Below, piece after piece: positions 1 to 7,658 of a stretch of DNA of 64,000 bases. A program made the position numbers and the translations under genes. The notes under the pieces are model-generated. The model searched no databases. It was not told the origin of the DNA and saw nothing but the letters and a program-made list of their open reading frames with translations. This stretch comes from Oceanicola sp. 22II-s10i (lineage in GTDB: Bacteria > Pseudomonadota > Alphaproteobacteria > Rhodobacterales > Rhodobacteraceae): assembly GCF_002210105.1 (NCBI RefSeq), contig NZ_AQQU01000003.1:124001-188000 (forward strand), given 5' to 3'. Numbering within the stretch: position 1 is the stretch's first letter; every line of letters begins with the position of its first letter.

Positions 1-771
1 ACCCGCGCGGTCAAGGAAGGCGACTACTGGATCGTCAACGGGCAGAAGACCTGGACCACGCTGGCGCAGCACGCCGACTGGATCTTCGCGCTGGTCCGGA
101 CCTCGAACGAGGGCAAGAAACAGGAAGGCATCAGCTTCCTGCTGATCGACATGAAGTCGCCCGGCGTCGAGGTGCACCCGATCCAGACGATGGACGGCGG
201 GCACGAGATCAACTCGGTCTTCTTCACCGACGTGAAAGTGCCGGCCGAAAACATGGTGGGCGAGGTCAACAAGGGCTGGACCTATGCCAAGTTCCTGCTG
301 GGCAACGAACGCCTCGGCGCGCCGCGCGTCGGCGCATCGCAGGCCAAGCTGAAGGAACTGAAGGAGATCGCGCAGAAGCGGATCGTCCGGGGCAAGCCGC
401 TCTGGGATCATCCGCGGTTCCGCGACAAGTATGTCGAGGCGCAGATCGAACTGAAGGCGCTGGAAATGACCGTGATGCGCGTACTGTCGGGCATCGCCAA
501 CGGCGCGGACCAGTCCAAGCCCGATCCGGCGACCTCGGTCATCAAGATCAAGGGCGCGCAGATGGTGCAGCGCATGACCGAGCTCTACGTCGAAGCGGCG
601 GGCGAGCAGGCGGCTCCCTGGATCGACGACGAGGGCGGCAACGCTCTGGTCGGTCCGGACTGGACCGTGCGCGCGGCGCCGAACTACTTCAACTTCCGTA
701 AATCCTCGATCTATGGCGGCTCGGACCAGGTGCAGAAGGGCATCATTTCCAAGGCGATCCTCGGGCTGTAA
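1..771 (+). CDS. Acyl-CoA dehydrogenase, large-subunit type (5' end cut by window)
   Basis: Flavin-dependent acyl-CoA dehydrogenase that would introduce an alpha,beta double bond into a CoA thioester in the cytoplasm. The frame is open from base 1, so the N-terminus lies outside the window; about 256 residues remain. The middle domain (VNGQKTWTT, then a beta-barrel ending near EINSVFF) and the C-terminal helical domain are visible. The last stretch, IYGGSDQVQKGIISKAILGL, is the family signature in which a Gly-Gly turn and a Gln contact FAD. The next gene is a shorter relative 15 bases downstream, the usual arrangement for heteromeric enzymes such as the pimeloyl-CoA dehydrogenase PimC/PimD pair. 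Substrate is not determinable from sequence; the family call is secure. Confidence 0.93.
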   Translation, partial: TRAVKEGDYWIVNGQKTWTTLAQHADWIFALVRTSNEGKKQEGISFLLIDMKSPGVEVHPIQTMDGGHEINSVFFTDVKVPAENMVGEVNKGWTYAKFLLGNERLGAPRVGASQAKLKELKEIAQKRIVRGKPLWDHPRFRDKYVEAQIELKALEMTVMRVLSGIANGADQSKPDPATSVIKIKGAQMVQRMTELYVEAAGEQAAPWIDDEGGNALVGPDWTVRAAPNYFNFRKSSIYGGSDQVQKGIISKAILGL

Positions 772-786
772 GGGACTGACAACACA

Positions 787-1893
787 ATGAACTTCGAACT
801 GAACGACGAACAGCGGATGCTGTCGGAAAGCCTGACCCGCTTCCTGAACGACCGCTACGATTTCGAGAAACGCAAGAAATACGTCGCCATGGACGGCGGG
901 TTCGATCCCGCCGTCTGGAAGAGCTACGCCGAGATGGGCCTGTTTGCCCTGCCGTTCTCCGAGGACGAGGGCGGGCTTGGCGGCACGGCCACCGACACCA
1001 TGCTGGTGGCCGAGGCCATGGGCCACGCCATCACCGTCGAGCCCTGGCTCGAGGCGATGGTGATCGCGCCGGAACTGCTGAAAGCGGGCTCGGCCGAGCA
1101 GCGCGCCACGGTGGCCGAGGGCATCATCGGGGGCGAGATCGTGCCCGCCTATGCGCATCTCGAACCCGGCATGATCGAGCGTGACGAGTCGCTGAAGACG
1201 CAGGAAAACGGCGGCAAGCTGTCGGGAACCAAGACCGTGGTGGGCTTCGGCGAAGAGGCCGACGTGATCTTCGTCACCGCCGTGGACGGTGCGGGCAAGA
1301 CCGGCATCTACATGGTCAGGAAGGGCGCGGACGGCATGGAAGCCCGCGGCTACCGCACGCAGGACGAACAGCGCGCGGCGGAACTGACCTTCGACGGCAC
1401 CCCGGCCGAGAAGCTCAAAGGCGGCGTGGCGGCCGAAAAGGCCATCAGCTCTGCCGAGGCCAAGGCGCTGGCCGCCTCGATCGCCGAGTCGTTGGGCGCG
1501 ATGGAAGAGGCGATCGACCTGACCGTCGAATACATCAAGGGCCGCGAACAGTTCGGCCGCCCCATCGGGACCTTCCAGGCGCTCCAGCACATCGCGGCGC
1601 AGGCCGTGGTGGAAAAGGAGCAGGTCAAGTCGATGGCGATGTATGCCGCGCTGATGTGCGAGGACGAGAACGAGGAAAACCGCGATCTCGCCATGTCCAC
1701 GGCCAAGGTCAAGATGTGCGACAGCTCGCGCTTTGTCGGCCAGATGTCGATCCAGCTGCACGGCGGTGTCGGCATGACGATGGAATATTCCATCGGGCGC
1801 TACTTCAAGCGGCTGACGATGCTGGAAATCGCATGGGGTGACCGGGACTTCCACATGGATCGTCTCTGCGCCGCGGGCGGGTTGGCTGCCTGA
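787..1893 (+). CDS. Acyl-CoA dehydrogenase, small-subunit (PimD-like) type
   Basis: A 368-residue acyl-CoA dehydrogenase paralogue, probably the partner of the preceding gene. The N-terminal helical domain starts NFELNDEQRML, a Rossmann-free beta middle domain follows (about residues 120-210), and the C-terminal FAD-binding helices contain REQFGRPIGTFQALQH (about 250-265) and QLHGGVGMTMEYSIGRYFKR (about 320-340). The spacing of 15 bases from the upstream stop indicates one transcript. The length suits the small-subunit members of heteromeric dehydrogenases acting on dicarboxylyl or branched acyl-CoAs. Nothing in the sequence identifies the acyl chain. A GC hairpin and repeat element begin within 10 bases of the stop codon. 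Confidence 0.92.
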   Translation: MNFELNDEQRMLSESLTRFLNDRYDFEKRKKYVAMDGGFDPAVWKSYAEMGLFALPFSEDEGGLGGTATDTMLVAEAMGHAITVEPWLEAMVIAPELLKAGSAEQRATVAEGIIGGEIVPAYAHLEPGMIERDESLKTQENGGKLSGTKTVVGFGEEADVIFVTAVDGAGKTGIYMVRKGADGMEARGYRTQDEQRAAELTFDGTPAEKLKGGVAAEKAISSAEAKALAASIAESLGAMEEAIDLTVEYIKGREQFGRPIGTFQALQHIAAQAVVEKEQVKSMAMYAALMCEDENEENRDLAMSTAKVKMCDSSRFVGQMSIQLHGGVGMTMEYSIGRYFKRLTMLEIAWGDRDFHMDRLCAAGGLAA

Positions 1894-1900
1894 TAGCGGG

Positions 1901-1978
1901 GAGGGGGGCCAGCCCCCCGCCGCGGCCCGTTGGGCCGCGACTCCCCCCGGAGTTTATCGGGCCAGATGAAGCAGGGGG
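1901..1978 (+). repeat. Dispersed hairpin repeat, copy A
   Basis: Two GC hairpins (a GGGGGG/CCCCCC stem with loop CCA, then CGCGGCCC-GTT-GGGCCGCG) are followed by the family core ending GGGCCAGATGAAGCAGGGGG. It lies directly after the acyl-CoA dehydrogenase stop codon and before the nitroreductase. The core belongs to the GATGAAGCAGGGG variant subgroup shared with copies B and G. Confidence 0.85.
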
Positions 1979-2020
1979 CGGGGTGATCCGCCCCCGGCGG
2001 GTTTTACAGGGAGAGCAGGG

Positions 2021-2698
2021 ATGGAACTGGATCAGGCGATGCACGACCGGCGGTCGATCCGCGGGTTTCAGGACAAACCGGTGCCGAGGGCGCTGATCGA
2101 GGAATTGATCTCGCTCGCGATCCGGGCGCCGTCCTCGATGAACACGCAGCCATGGCACATGCATGTGCTGACGGGCGAGCCGCTGCGCCGCGTGCGCGAG
2201 GGGAACACCGAGCGGATGCTGGCGGGGGTGCCGCCCAAGCGGGAGATTCCGAGCCACGGCAAGTATGAGGGCATCCACCGCGACCGGCAGGTCGAGATCG
2301 CCAAGATGCTGTTCGCGGCCATGGGGATCGAACGGCACGACGCCGATGCGCGGCAGGACTGGGTGATGCGCGGCTTCCGCCAGTTCGACGCACCGGTGTC
2401 CATCGTCGTGACCTACGACCGGTCGCTGAACGACCATGGCCCCGTCGCGATCTTCGACGCGGGTGCGGCGGTCTATGGCCTCGTGCTGGCGGCATGGAGC
2501 CGGGGGCTGGGCTGCGTCATCAACGGGCAGGGGATCATGCAGTCCCCGGTGGTCCGCGAAAGCGCCGAGATCCCCGAGGACGAGGTCATCCTGACCTGCG
2601 TCGCGCTCGGCTGGCCGAACGAGGATTTCGCGGCCAACGACGTGAAATCGCTCCGCCGCCCGATCGAGGAGGTCGCGACCTTCCAGGGGTTCGACTGA
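2021..2698 (+). CDS. Nitroreductase family FMN-dependent oxidoreductase
   Basis: A 225-residue NAD(P)H:FMN oxidoreductase of the nitroreductase superfamily, normally a cytoplasmic homodimer reducing nitro groups, quinones or activated double bonds. The N-terminal motif RRSIRGF (residues 10-16) supplies the FMN-phosphate arginines, RAPSSMNTQPWHMHV (about 35-49) is the second flavin-contact segment, and GLGCVINGQG (about 164-173) is the C-terminal one. Length is typical. An AGAG/AGGG purine stretch (about 2009-2019) precedes the ATG. The gene ends five bases before the convergent dddL stop. The true substrate is unknown; family assignment is firm. Confidence 0.92.
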   Translation: MELDQAMHDRRSIRGFQDKPVPRALIEELISLAIRAPSSMNTQPWHMHVLTGEPLRRVREGNTERMLAGVPPKREIPSHGKYEGIHRDRQVEIAKMLFAAMGIERHDADARQDWVMRGFRQFDAPVSIVVTYDRSLNDHGPVAIFDAGAAVYGLVLAAWSRGLGCVINGQGIMQSPVVRESAEIPEDEVILTCVALGWPNEDFAANDVKSLRRPIEEVATFQGFD

Positions 2699-2702
2699 CC
2701 CG

Positions 2703-3407
2703 TCAGATGCCCTGCACCATCCGCGCCTTGCGGGTGGATGTCAGCTTCATCCCCGGATCGGCCAGCTTGCCCTCGGACCCGACCCAGGCATAGGCCAGCA
2801 GGCAGGGTTCAAGCTCCGCCGTGGTGATCCTGTGCTCGTCGCCGGGCCGGTTCAGGATCAACGAGCCGGGGGCGTGCACCGCAACCTCGTTCTCGGACCA
2901 GTCGCCTGAGACGGAGATGTAGCTCTCCTCGATCTCCTTGTGGGAATGCTGCGGATAGGTGGTGCGCGGCGCGAAGAGGACGAAGCCGAGGATCAGCCGC
3001 TCGGCCTTCACCGGTCCGCGCGGCCCCAGCACCTCGCAATAGGCGTATTTCTGCGCCAGCGCCTTCGGCACCTTCTCGTAGCCGTATTCCCAAGTCAGCT
3101 TGTCCGCCACCCGGCTCAGCGCGCGGCCCAGTCCGGCGACCGCCCCGCGCTCGGCCTTGTCGAAGGCGCGGTTGAGGTAGGCGGTGACGGGTTTCTCTTG
3201 GGGGGCCCGTGCGACCAGCTCGGGGTTCGCGTCGATGATCGCCGCCAGCGTGTCGCGCACCTTTTTCCGGTGGCTGCGGATCGGGCGGCTGCCCCCGGCC
3301 GAGCCGAAGCGGTAGAGCGCCTCGAACTCGCGCAGCAGGAACAGCCAGTCGGGCCGGTCCATCAGGCGGGTGATCGTTTCGGGTGCGGGGGAGCTGTCGT
3401 TGGGCAT
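2703..3407 (-). CDS. dddL: Dimethylsulfoniopropionate (DMSP) lyase, DddL-type cupin
   Basis: Predicted to cleave the algal osmolyte DMSP to dimethyl sulfide, acrylate and a proton, in the cytoplasm. The 234-residue length matches DddL. The C-terminal cupin barrel carries YPQHSHKEIEESY (residues 151-163), giving the metal ligands and catalytic tyrosine of DMSP-lyase cupins (His154, His156, Glu160, Tyr163), and GDEHRITT with a further ligand His192. The helical N-terminal half (DRPDWLFLLREFEALYR) also looks like DddL rather than DddQ or DddW. No acrylate-handling genes (acuI, acuN/K) are adjacent, which is common for dddL. It runs in the direction of tfoX-C and ilvD but is 63 bases beyond them, so linkage is uncertain. 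Confidence 0.85.
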   Translation of the reverse strand: MPNDSSPAPETITRLMDRPDWLFLLREFEALYRFGSAGGSRPIRSHRKKVRDTLAAIIDANPELVARAPQEKPVTAYLNRAFDKAERGAVAGLGRALSRVADKLTWEYGYEKVPKALAQKYAYCEVLGPRGPVKAERLILGFVLFAPRTTYPQHSHKEIEESYISVSGDWSENEVAVHAPGSLILNRPGDEHRITTAELEPCLLAYAWVGSEGKLADPGMKLTSTRKARMVQGI

Positions 3408-3470
3408 CGGGCCGGTCCGTCTTGCGTGCCGGCCGAGGAAACCACAGCCCGTGCCCTGCGCAAAGCCCTG

Positions 3471-3806
3471 TCAGCGGGGTTTCGCCCGGACCCCGATCTC
3501 GTCCAGTATCTTCTCGATCCCCGCCGGTGCGCGGCTGCCCGCCGCTTCGGACTTCAGCCGGTCGAAGACCACGCGCAGCGCCGCCTTCTCCTCCGGCCCG
3601 CAGTCGTTCCAGGGCCGCCCCTGCAGGCCCATGACAAGCGCGTAGAACCCGATGAAATGCGGCATGCCCCCGGCGCGGAGATAGGCGAGATAGGCGGCCT
3701 CGGCCCCCATCTGCCGTATCTCGTCGGCGCTGGTGATCCCGGCGCGGTGGAAATCCTCCGCCGTCGCCGGGCCGATGTTGCGGATGGCGGTGACAGGCTC
3801 CGCCAT
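3471..3806 (-). CDS. TfoX C-terminal-domain protein (HhH-like)
   Basis: A 111-residue protein consisting only of the TfoX C-terminal domain, a small helix-hairpin-helix-type fold: IRNIGPATAEDFHRAGITSA (residues 8-27) is the diagnostic segment. The N-terminal TfoX domain of competence regulators is absent. A competence role is not implied; family function is unsettled. The ATG (3804-3806) lies five bases after the ilvD stop, so it is probably translated from the ilvD message, with its ribosome site inside the end of ilvD. Confidence 0.85.
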   Translation of the reverse strand: MAEPVTAIRNIGPATAEDFHRAGITSADEIRQMGAEAAYLAYLRAGGMPHFIGFYALVMGLQGRPWNDCGPEEKAALRVVFDRLKSEAAGSRAPAGIEKILDEIGVRAKPR

Positions 3807-3811
3807 CTGGG

Positions 3812-5641
3812 TCAGATCTGCCGGACCGCGCCCTTGGCCGCCGAGGTCGTCAGGGCCGCATAGGCCTTGAGCGCGCTCGACACCTTGCGCTTGCGCGGCT
3901 TGGCCGGGACCCAGCCCTTGGCCTCCTGCGCCTCGCGGCGGGCGGCCAGCGTGGCGTCGTCGACGGCAAGGTTGATCGTGCGGTTCGGGATGTCGATCTC
4001 GATCAGGTCGCCATGCTCGACCAGCCCGATCAGGCCGCCCTCGGCCGCCTCGGGCGAGACGTGGCCGATGGACAGGCCCGAGGTGCCGCCCGAGAAGCGC
4101 CCGTCGGTGATCAGGGCGCAGTCTTTGCCGAGGCCCTTCGATTTGAGGTAGGAGGTCGGGTAGAGCATCTCCTGCATCCCCGGCCCGCCGCGCGGCCCCT
4201 CGTAGCGGATCAGCACCACGTCGCCCGCCTTGACCTTGCCGGTCAGGATGTCGCTGACGGCGTCGTCCTGGCTCTCGACCACATAGGCGGGGCCCGAGAA
4301 CTTCAGGATCGAATCGTCGACGCCCGCCGTCTTCACGATGCAGCCTTCCTCGGCCAGGTTGCCGAAGAGCACGGCCAGACCGCCGTCCTGGCTGAAAGCG
4401 TGTTCCTTGCTGCGGATCACGCCACCCTCGCGGTCGAGGTCGACGTTCTTGTAGCGCCGGTCCTGGCTGAACGCGACCTGCGTCGGCACGCCGCCGGGGG
4501 CCGCCGAGTAGAACTCGTGCACCGAGTTGGACTGCGTCTGCGCGATGTCCCACTGTTTCAGCGCCTCGCCGAGGCTGGCGGCATCGACCCGCGGCACATC
4601 GGTGTGCAGCAGGCCCGCGCGGTCCAGTTCGCCCAGGATCGCCATGATCCCGCCGGCGCGGTGAACGTCCTCCATGTGCACGTCGCTCTTGGCGGGTGCG
4701 ACCTTGCACAGGCAGGGCACGCGGCGCGACAGGCGGTCGATGTCGGTCATGGTGAACTCCACCTCGCCCTCGATCGCGGCGGCCAGCAGGTGCAGCACGG
4801 TGTTGGTCGATCCGCCCATGGCGATGTCGAGGCTCATTGCGTTCTCGAAGGCCTCGAAGGTCGCGATGTTGCGGGGCAGGGCGGTCACGTCCTCCTGCTC
4901 GTAGTAGCGGCGGCAGAGGTCGACGACGAGGTGCCCCGCCTCCACAAACAGCCGCTTGCGGTCCGCATGCGTGGCCAGTGTCGAGCCGTTGCCGGGCAGC
5001 GACAGGCCGAGCGCCTCGGTCAGGCAGTTCATCGAGTTGGCGGTGAACATGCCGGAACAGGAGCCGCAGGTCGGGCAGGCGGCCTGCTCGATTTCCTTGA
5101 CCTGCTCGTCGGAGTACTTGTCATCGGCGGCGGCGACCATCGCGTCGATCAGGTCGAGCGCGTGTTCCTTGCCCTCGATCACCACCTTGCCGGCCTCCAT
5201 CGGTCCGCCAGAGACGAAGACGCAGGGGATGTTCAGCCGCATCGCCGCCATCAGCATGCCGGGGGTGATCTTGTCGCAGTTCGAGATGCAGACCATCGCG
5301 TCGGCACAGTGGGCATTCACCATGTACTCGACCGAGTCGGCGATGATCTCGCGCGAAGGGAGCGAATAGAGCATCCCGTCATGGCCCATGGCGATCCCGT
5401 CGTCGACGGCGATGGTGTTGAACTCCTTCGCGACACCGCCCGCCGCCTCGACCTCGCGCGCCACAAGCTGGCCCAGGTCCTTGAGGTGGACATGGCCGGG
5501 CACGAACTGGGTGAAGCTGTTGCAGATGGCGACGATCGGCTTGCCGAAGTCGCCGTCCTTCATGCCGGTCGCGCGCCAGAGGCCGCGGGCACCGGCCATG
5601 TTGCGGCCATGGGTGGATGTGCGGGAACGGTAATGGGGCAT
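3812..5641 (-). CDS. ilvD: Dihydroxy-acid dehydratase
   Basis: Dehydrates 2,3-dihydroxy-isovalerate and 2,3-dihydroxy-3-methylvalerate to the 2-keto acids of valine, leucine and isoleucine synthesis. The 609 residues align end to end with IlvD: N-terminal [18 protein letters not shown] (10-27), Asp80-Asp81 Mg-binding segment, [10 protein letters not shown] with cluster ligand Cys122, and [17 protein letters not shown] with Cys195. Cys40 (in AICNSF) sits where E. coli IlvD has valine, so the Fe-S cluster type cannot be assumed to match E. coli. C-terminal [16 protein letters not shown] is intact. A GGAGGA-like ribosome site (about 5648-5653) precedes the ATG. tfoX-C follows closely. Confidence 0.97.
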   Translation of the reverse strand: MPHYRSRTSTHGRNMAGARGLWRATGMKDGDFGKPIVAICNSFTQFVPGHVHLKDLGQLVAREVEAAGGVAKEFNTIAVDDGIAMGHDGMLYSLPSREIIADSVEYMVNAHCADAMVCISNCDKITPGMLMAAMRLNIPCVFVSGGPMEAGKVVIEGKEHALDLIDAMVAAADDKYSDEQVKEIEQAACPTCGSCSGMFTANSMNCLTEALGLSLPGNGSTLATHADRKRLFVEAGHLVVDLCRRYYEQEDVTALPRNIATFEAFENAMSLDIAMGGSTNTVLHLLAAAIEGEVEFTMTDIDRLSRRVPCLCKVAPAKSDVHMEDVHRAGGIMAILGELDRAGLLHTDVPRVDAASLGEALKQWDIAQTQSNSVHEFYSAAPGGVPTQVAFSQDRRYKNVDLDREGGVIRSKEHAFSQDGGLAVLFGNLAEEGCIVKTAGVDDSILKFSGPAYVVESQDDAVSDILTGKVKAGDVVLIRYEGPRGGPGMQEMLYPTSYLKSKGLGKDCALITDGRFSGGTSGLSIGHVSPEAAEGGLIGLVEHGDLIEIDIPNRTINLAVDDATLAARREAQEAKGWVPAKPRKRKVSSALKAYAALTTSAAKGAVRQI

Positions 5642-5679
5642 CTCAATCCTCCTGAACTTGATACCCCCATAAATGAAAC

Positions 5680-5708
5680 GCGCGGCCTAGGCCATGCCCA
5701 AGCCGCGC
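5680..5708 (-). terminator. Weak hairpin upstream of ilvD
   Basis: A 7-bp stem GCGCGGC/GCCGCGC with a 15-base loop. Read on the minus strand it is followed by GTTTCATTTATG, moderately U-rich. It could end transcription of the small gene at 5739-5867 or attenuate entry into ilvD. No Leu/Ile/Val-rich leader peptide was found here. Confidence 0.3.
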
Positions 5709-5738
5709 GTGCTGAGACCCGAGGGAAAGGTCAGCGTC

Positions 5739-5867
5739 TCAGATATCCGCCCAGTCGGTGAACTGCCGGGGCGCCGCGGGGGCGCTCGGCTGGGCCGCGG
5801 GGGCCGGCTGTGCCTGCTGGGGCTGCGACGGCTGCGGCTGCACGGTCGGGGCTTTGGGGGTCGTCAT
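5739..5867 (-). CDS. Small Pro/Gln/Ala-rich protein
   Basis: A 42-residue open frame starting MTTPKAPTV, composed largely of Pro, Gln and Ala and ending RQFTDWADI. It looks intrinsically disordered; no domain, signal peptide or membrane segment is visible. An in-frame upstream ATG at 5931-5933 would give 64 residues, but that extension is Arg/Asp-rich and has no clear ribosome site. Only an AGAG-like sequence precedes the chosen start. Low-complexity frames arise by chance in GC-rich DNA, so the call is tentative. Confidence 0.4.
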   Translation of the reverse strand: MTTPKAPTVQPQPSQPQQAQPAPAAQPSAPAAPRQFTDWADI

Positions 5868-6029
5868 GATCTCTGTCACACTGTCTGCTCTCGCGGCTGA
5901 TCCGCGATCACCGCGCATCTGCGCTTCGGCCATGACAAAAGCAAGCCCCCGCAGATCACGTCCCCGCGCGGGCTGTGGCGCCGCCGCCTCAGGCGGCAGG
6001 GCCCCGCCGAAACGGGCTCACGAAATGTG

Positions 6030-6368
6030 TCAGATCGCGACCGCCGACAGCCGCTCGCGCCACCGCGCCGCCATGTCCTTCAGCGCCCGCGCACGGGCCA
6101 CGCCCGGCGTCTCGGGATCGAGCTCTTCCAGCCGTTCGAACACCACGCCATCCGCCCCGTGCGCATCCCATGCCGCCTGCAGCGACCGGTGCGGATTGCC
6201 GCCCTGCCGCAGCGTGAACAGCACCCGGTTCTCGATGGTCGCCAGGTCCGGCGCACTGCCCACCCAGACCTCGCCCGAGGCCGCACAGCGCAGCGCATAG
6301 ACACCCGCCGCCTTCGGCACCTCCTGCCAGGCCGCCACCGCCGCCTTGCGCTCCGACTTGCTCACCAT
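6030..6368 (-). CDS. GIY-YIG-like nuclease-fold protein
   Basis: A 112-residue protein with a degenerate GIY-YIG core: GVYALRC (about residues 22-28) stands in for GIY and VWVGSA (about 34-39) for YIG, followed by a helical segment NRVLFTLRQGGNPHRSLQAA that places the conserved helix arginine. Stand-alone proteins of this size are common in Rhodobacteraceae and have no proven substrate; DNA cleavage is only inferred from the fold. I chose the ATG giving MVSKSERK because upstream codons run into the repeat element. Copy B of the repeat family begins eight bases beyond the start codon. Confidence 0.72.
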   Translation of the reverse strand: MVSKSERKAAVAAWQEVPKAAGVYALRCAASGEVWVGSAPDLATIENRVLFTLRQGGNPHRSLQAAWDAHGADGVVFERLEELDPETPGVARARALKDMAARWRERLSAVAI

Positions 6369-6375
6369 CGCACGA

Positions 6376-6448
6376 TCCCCTGCTTCATCTGGCCCGCTAA
6401 ACTCCGGGGGAGTCGCGGCCACAGGCCGCGACGGGGGCAGCGCCCCCA
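6376..6448 (-). repeat. Dispersed hairpin repeat, copy B
   Basis: Minus-orientation copy. The core reads GGGCCAGATGAAGCAGGGG on the minus strand and is preceded by hairpins TCGCGGCC/GGCCGCGA and GGGGGC-AGC-GCCCCC. It sits immediately upstream of the GIY-YIG start and 45 bases from copy C. Confidence 0.83.
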
Positions 6449-6492
6449 GTCCGACATCCCCGCAAGACGCCGACGGCCCCGGAAAGCCCGGC

Positions 6493-6574
6493 CTCCCATC
6501 TTCATCTTGCCCGAAATATGCCGGGGGGTGTGGGGGGCAGCGCCCCCCACCTGCGGCGCGGGCCCCGCCCGCGC
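6493..6574 (-). repeat. Dispersed hairpin repeat, copy C (divergent core)
   Basis: Minus orientation, tandem to copy B. It holds GTGGGGGGC/GCCCCCCAC and GCGCGGG/CCCGCGC stems followed by a core with CATATTTCGGGCAAGATGAA. The core terminus (GATGGGAGG) is the most degraded in the set. It begins right after the stop of the flavoprotein gene at 6579. Confidence 0.75.
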
Positions 6575-6578
6575 AACG

Positions 6579-7568
6579 TCACTTCTTCCAGCCGAGCTGT
6601 CCGCACAGCCGCTGCTGCGCCGCCTCGAACTCGTCCGCCAGCCGGTCGATCAGCACCGACGCCGGAACGACCTCCTTGACCATCCCGATGCCCTGTCCGG
6701 ACCCCCAGATGTCCTTCCACCGCTTGCCCTTCGACCCTTCGCCCGAGCCGAAGTTCATCTTGGACGGGTCGGCCTGCTCCAGCGCGTTCGGGTCCATGCC
6801 GGCCCGCGCGATGGAGGGCTTCAGGTAGTTCCCCCAAACCCCGGTGAAGAGGTTCGAATAGACGATGTCCGACGCCCCGTGCTGGGTGATCATCTCCTTA
6901 TAGCCCTCGACCGCATTGGCTTCCTCGGTCGCGATGAAGGCCGTCCCGGCATAGCCGCCGTCCGCCCCCATGGCGAGCGCCGCCAGCAGCGAATCGCCCT
7001 TGGCGATGGCCCCCGACAGGTAGAGCGGCCCGTCGAACCACTCCCGGATCTCCTGCACCAGCGCGAAGGGCGACAGCGCCCCGGCGTGACCGCCGGCCCC
7101 GGCGGCAACGGCGATCAGCCCGTCCGCGCCCTTCGAGATCGCCTTGCGGGCGAACATGTCGTTGATGATGTCGTGCAGCACGATGGCGCCAACCGAATGC
7201 GCGGCCTCGTAGACCCATTCCTGCGCGCCGAGCGAGGTGATCCAGACCGGCACCTTGTGCTTGACGCAAAGCTCCACGTCCCGCTCCAGCCGCGCGTTCG
7301 TGCGGTGCACGATCTGGTTCACCGCGTAGGGCGCGGCGGGGGCGTCCGGATTCGCCTGGTTGTAGGCGTCGAGTTCCTCGTTCAGCCGGACCAGCCACTT
7401 CTCCAGCTCGATCTCCTCGCCCTCCTTCTCGCGCGCGTTCAGCGCGGGGAACGAGCCGACGACGCCGGACTTGCACTGGGCCAGAACGAGGTCGGGGTTC
7501 GAGATGATGAAAAGCGGGCTGCCGATCAGCGGGATGCGCAGCTTTTCCAGCACGGCTGGTACGGTCAT
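6579..7568 (-). CDS. Nitronate monooxygenase / 2-nitropropane dioxygenase family flavoprotein
   Basis: A 329-residue FMN TIM-barrel protein of the nitronate monooxygenase family, which oxidises alkyl nitronates; relatives include enoyl-reductase-like enzymes. The phosphate/flavin motif GAGGHAGALSPF contains the family histidine (His161), LSGAIAKGDSLLAALAMGADG (about 193-213) is the FMN-phosphate site, and TAFIATEEA follows. The start has a strong GGGAGG ribosome site eight bases upstream. It is co-oriented with hyuB (90 bases away) and may be part of the catabolic island, but no shared operator lies directly before it. Confidence 0.88.
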   Translation of the reverse strand: MTVPAVLEKLRIPLIGSPLFIISNPDLVLAQCKSGVVGSFPALNAREKEGEEIELEKWLVRLNEELDAYNQANPDAPAAPYAVNQIVHRTNARLERDVELCVKHKVPVWITSLGAQEWVYEAAHSVGAIVLHDIINDMFARKAISKGADGLIAVAAGAGGHAGALSPFALVQEIREWFDGPLYLSGAIAKGDSLLAALAMGADGGYAGTAFIATEEANAVEGYKEMITQHGASDIVYSNLFTGVWGNYLKPSIARAGMDPNALEQADPSKMNFGSGEGSKGKRWKDIWGSGQGIGMVKEVVPASVLIDRLADEFEAAQQRLCGQLGWKK

Positions 7569-7658
7569 TCAGGGTCCTCCCTTGGTCATTCGCCATGCGG
7601 AAAGACATTCCGGCGGCGATCGCGACCACCCTATCGGCCCGGACCGGAGGCGCAATCG

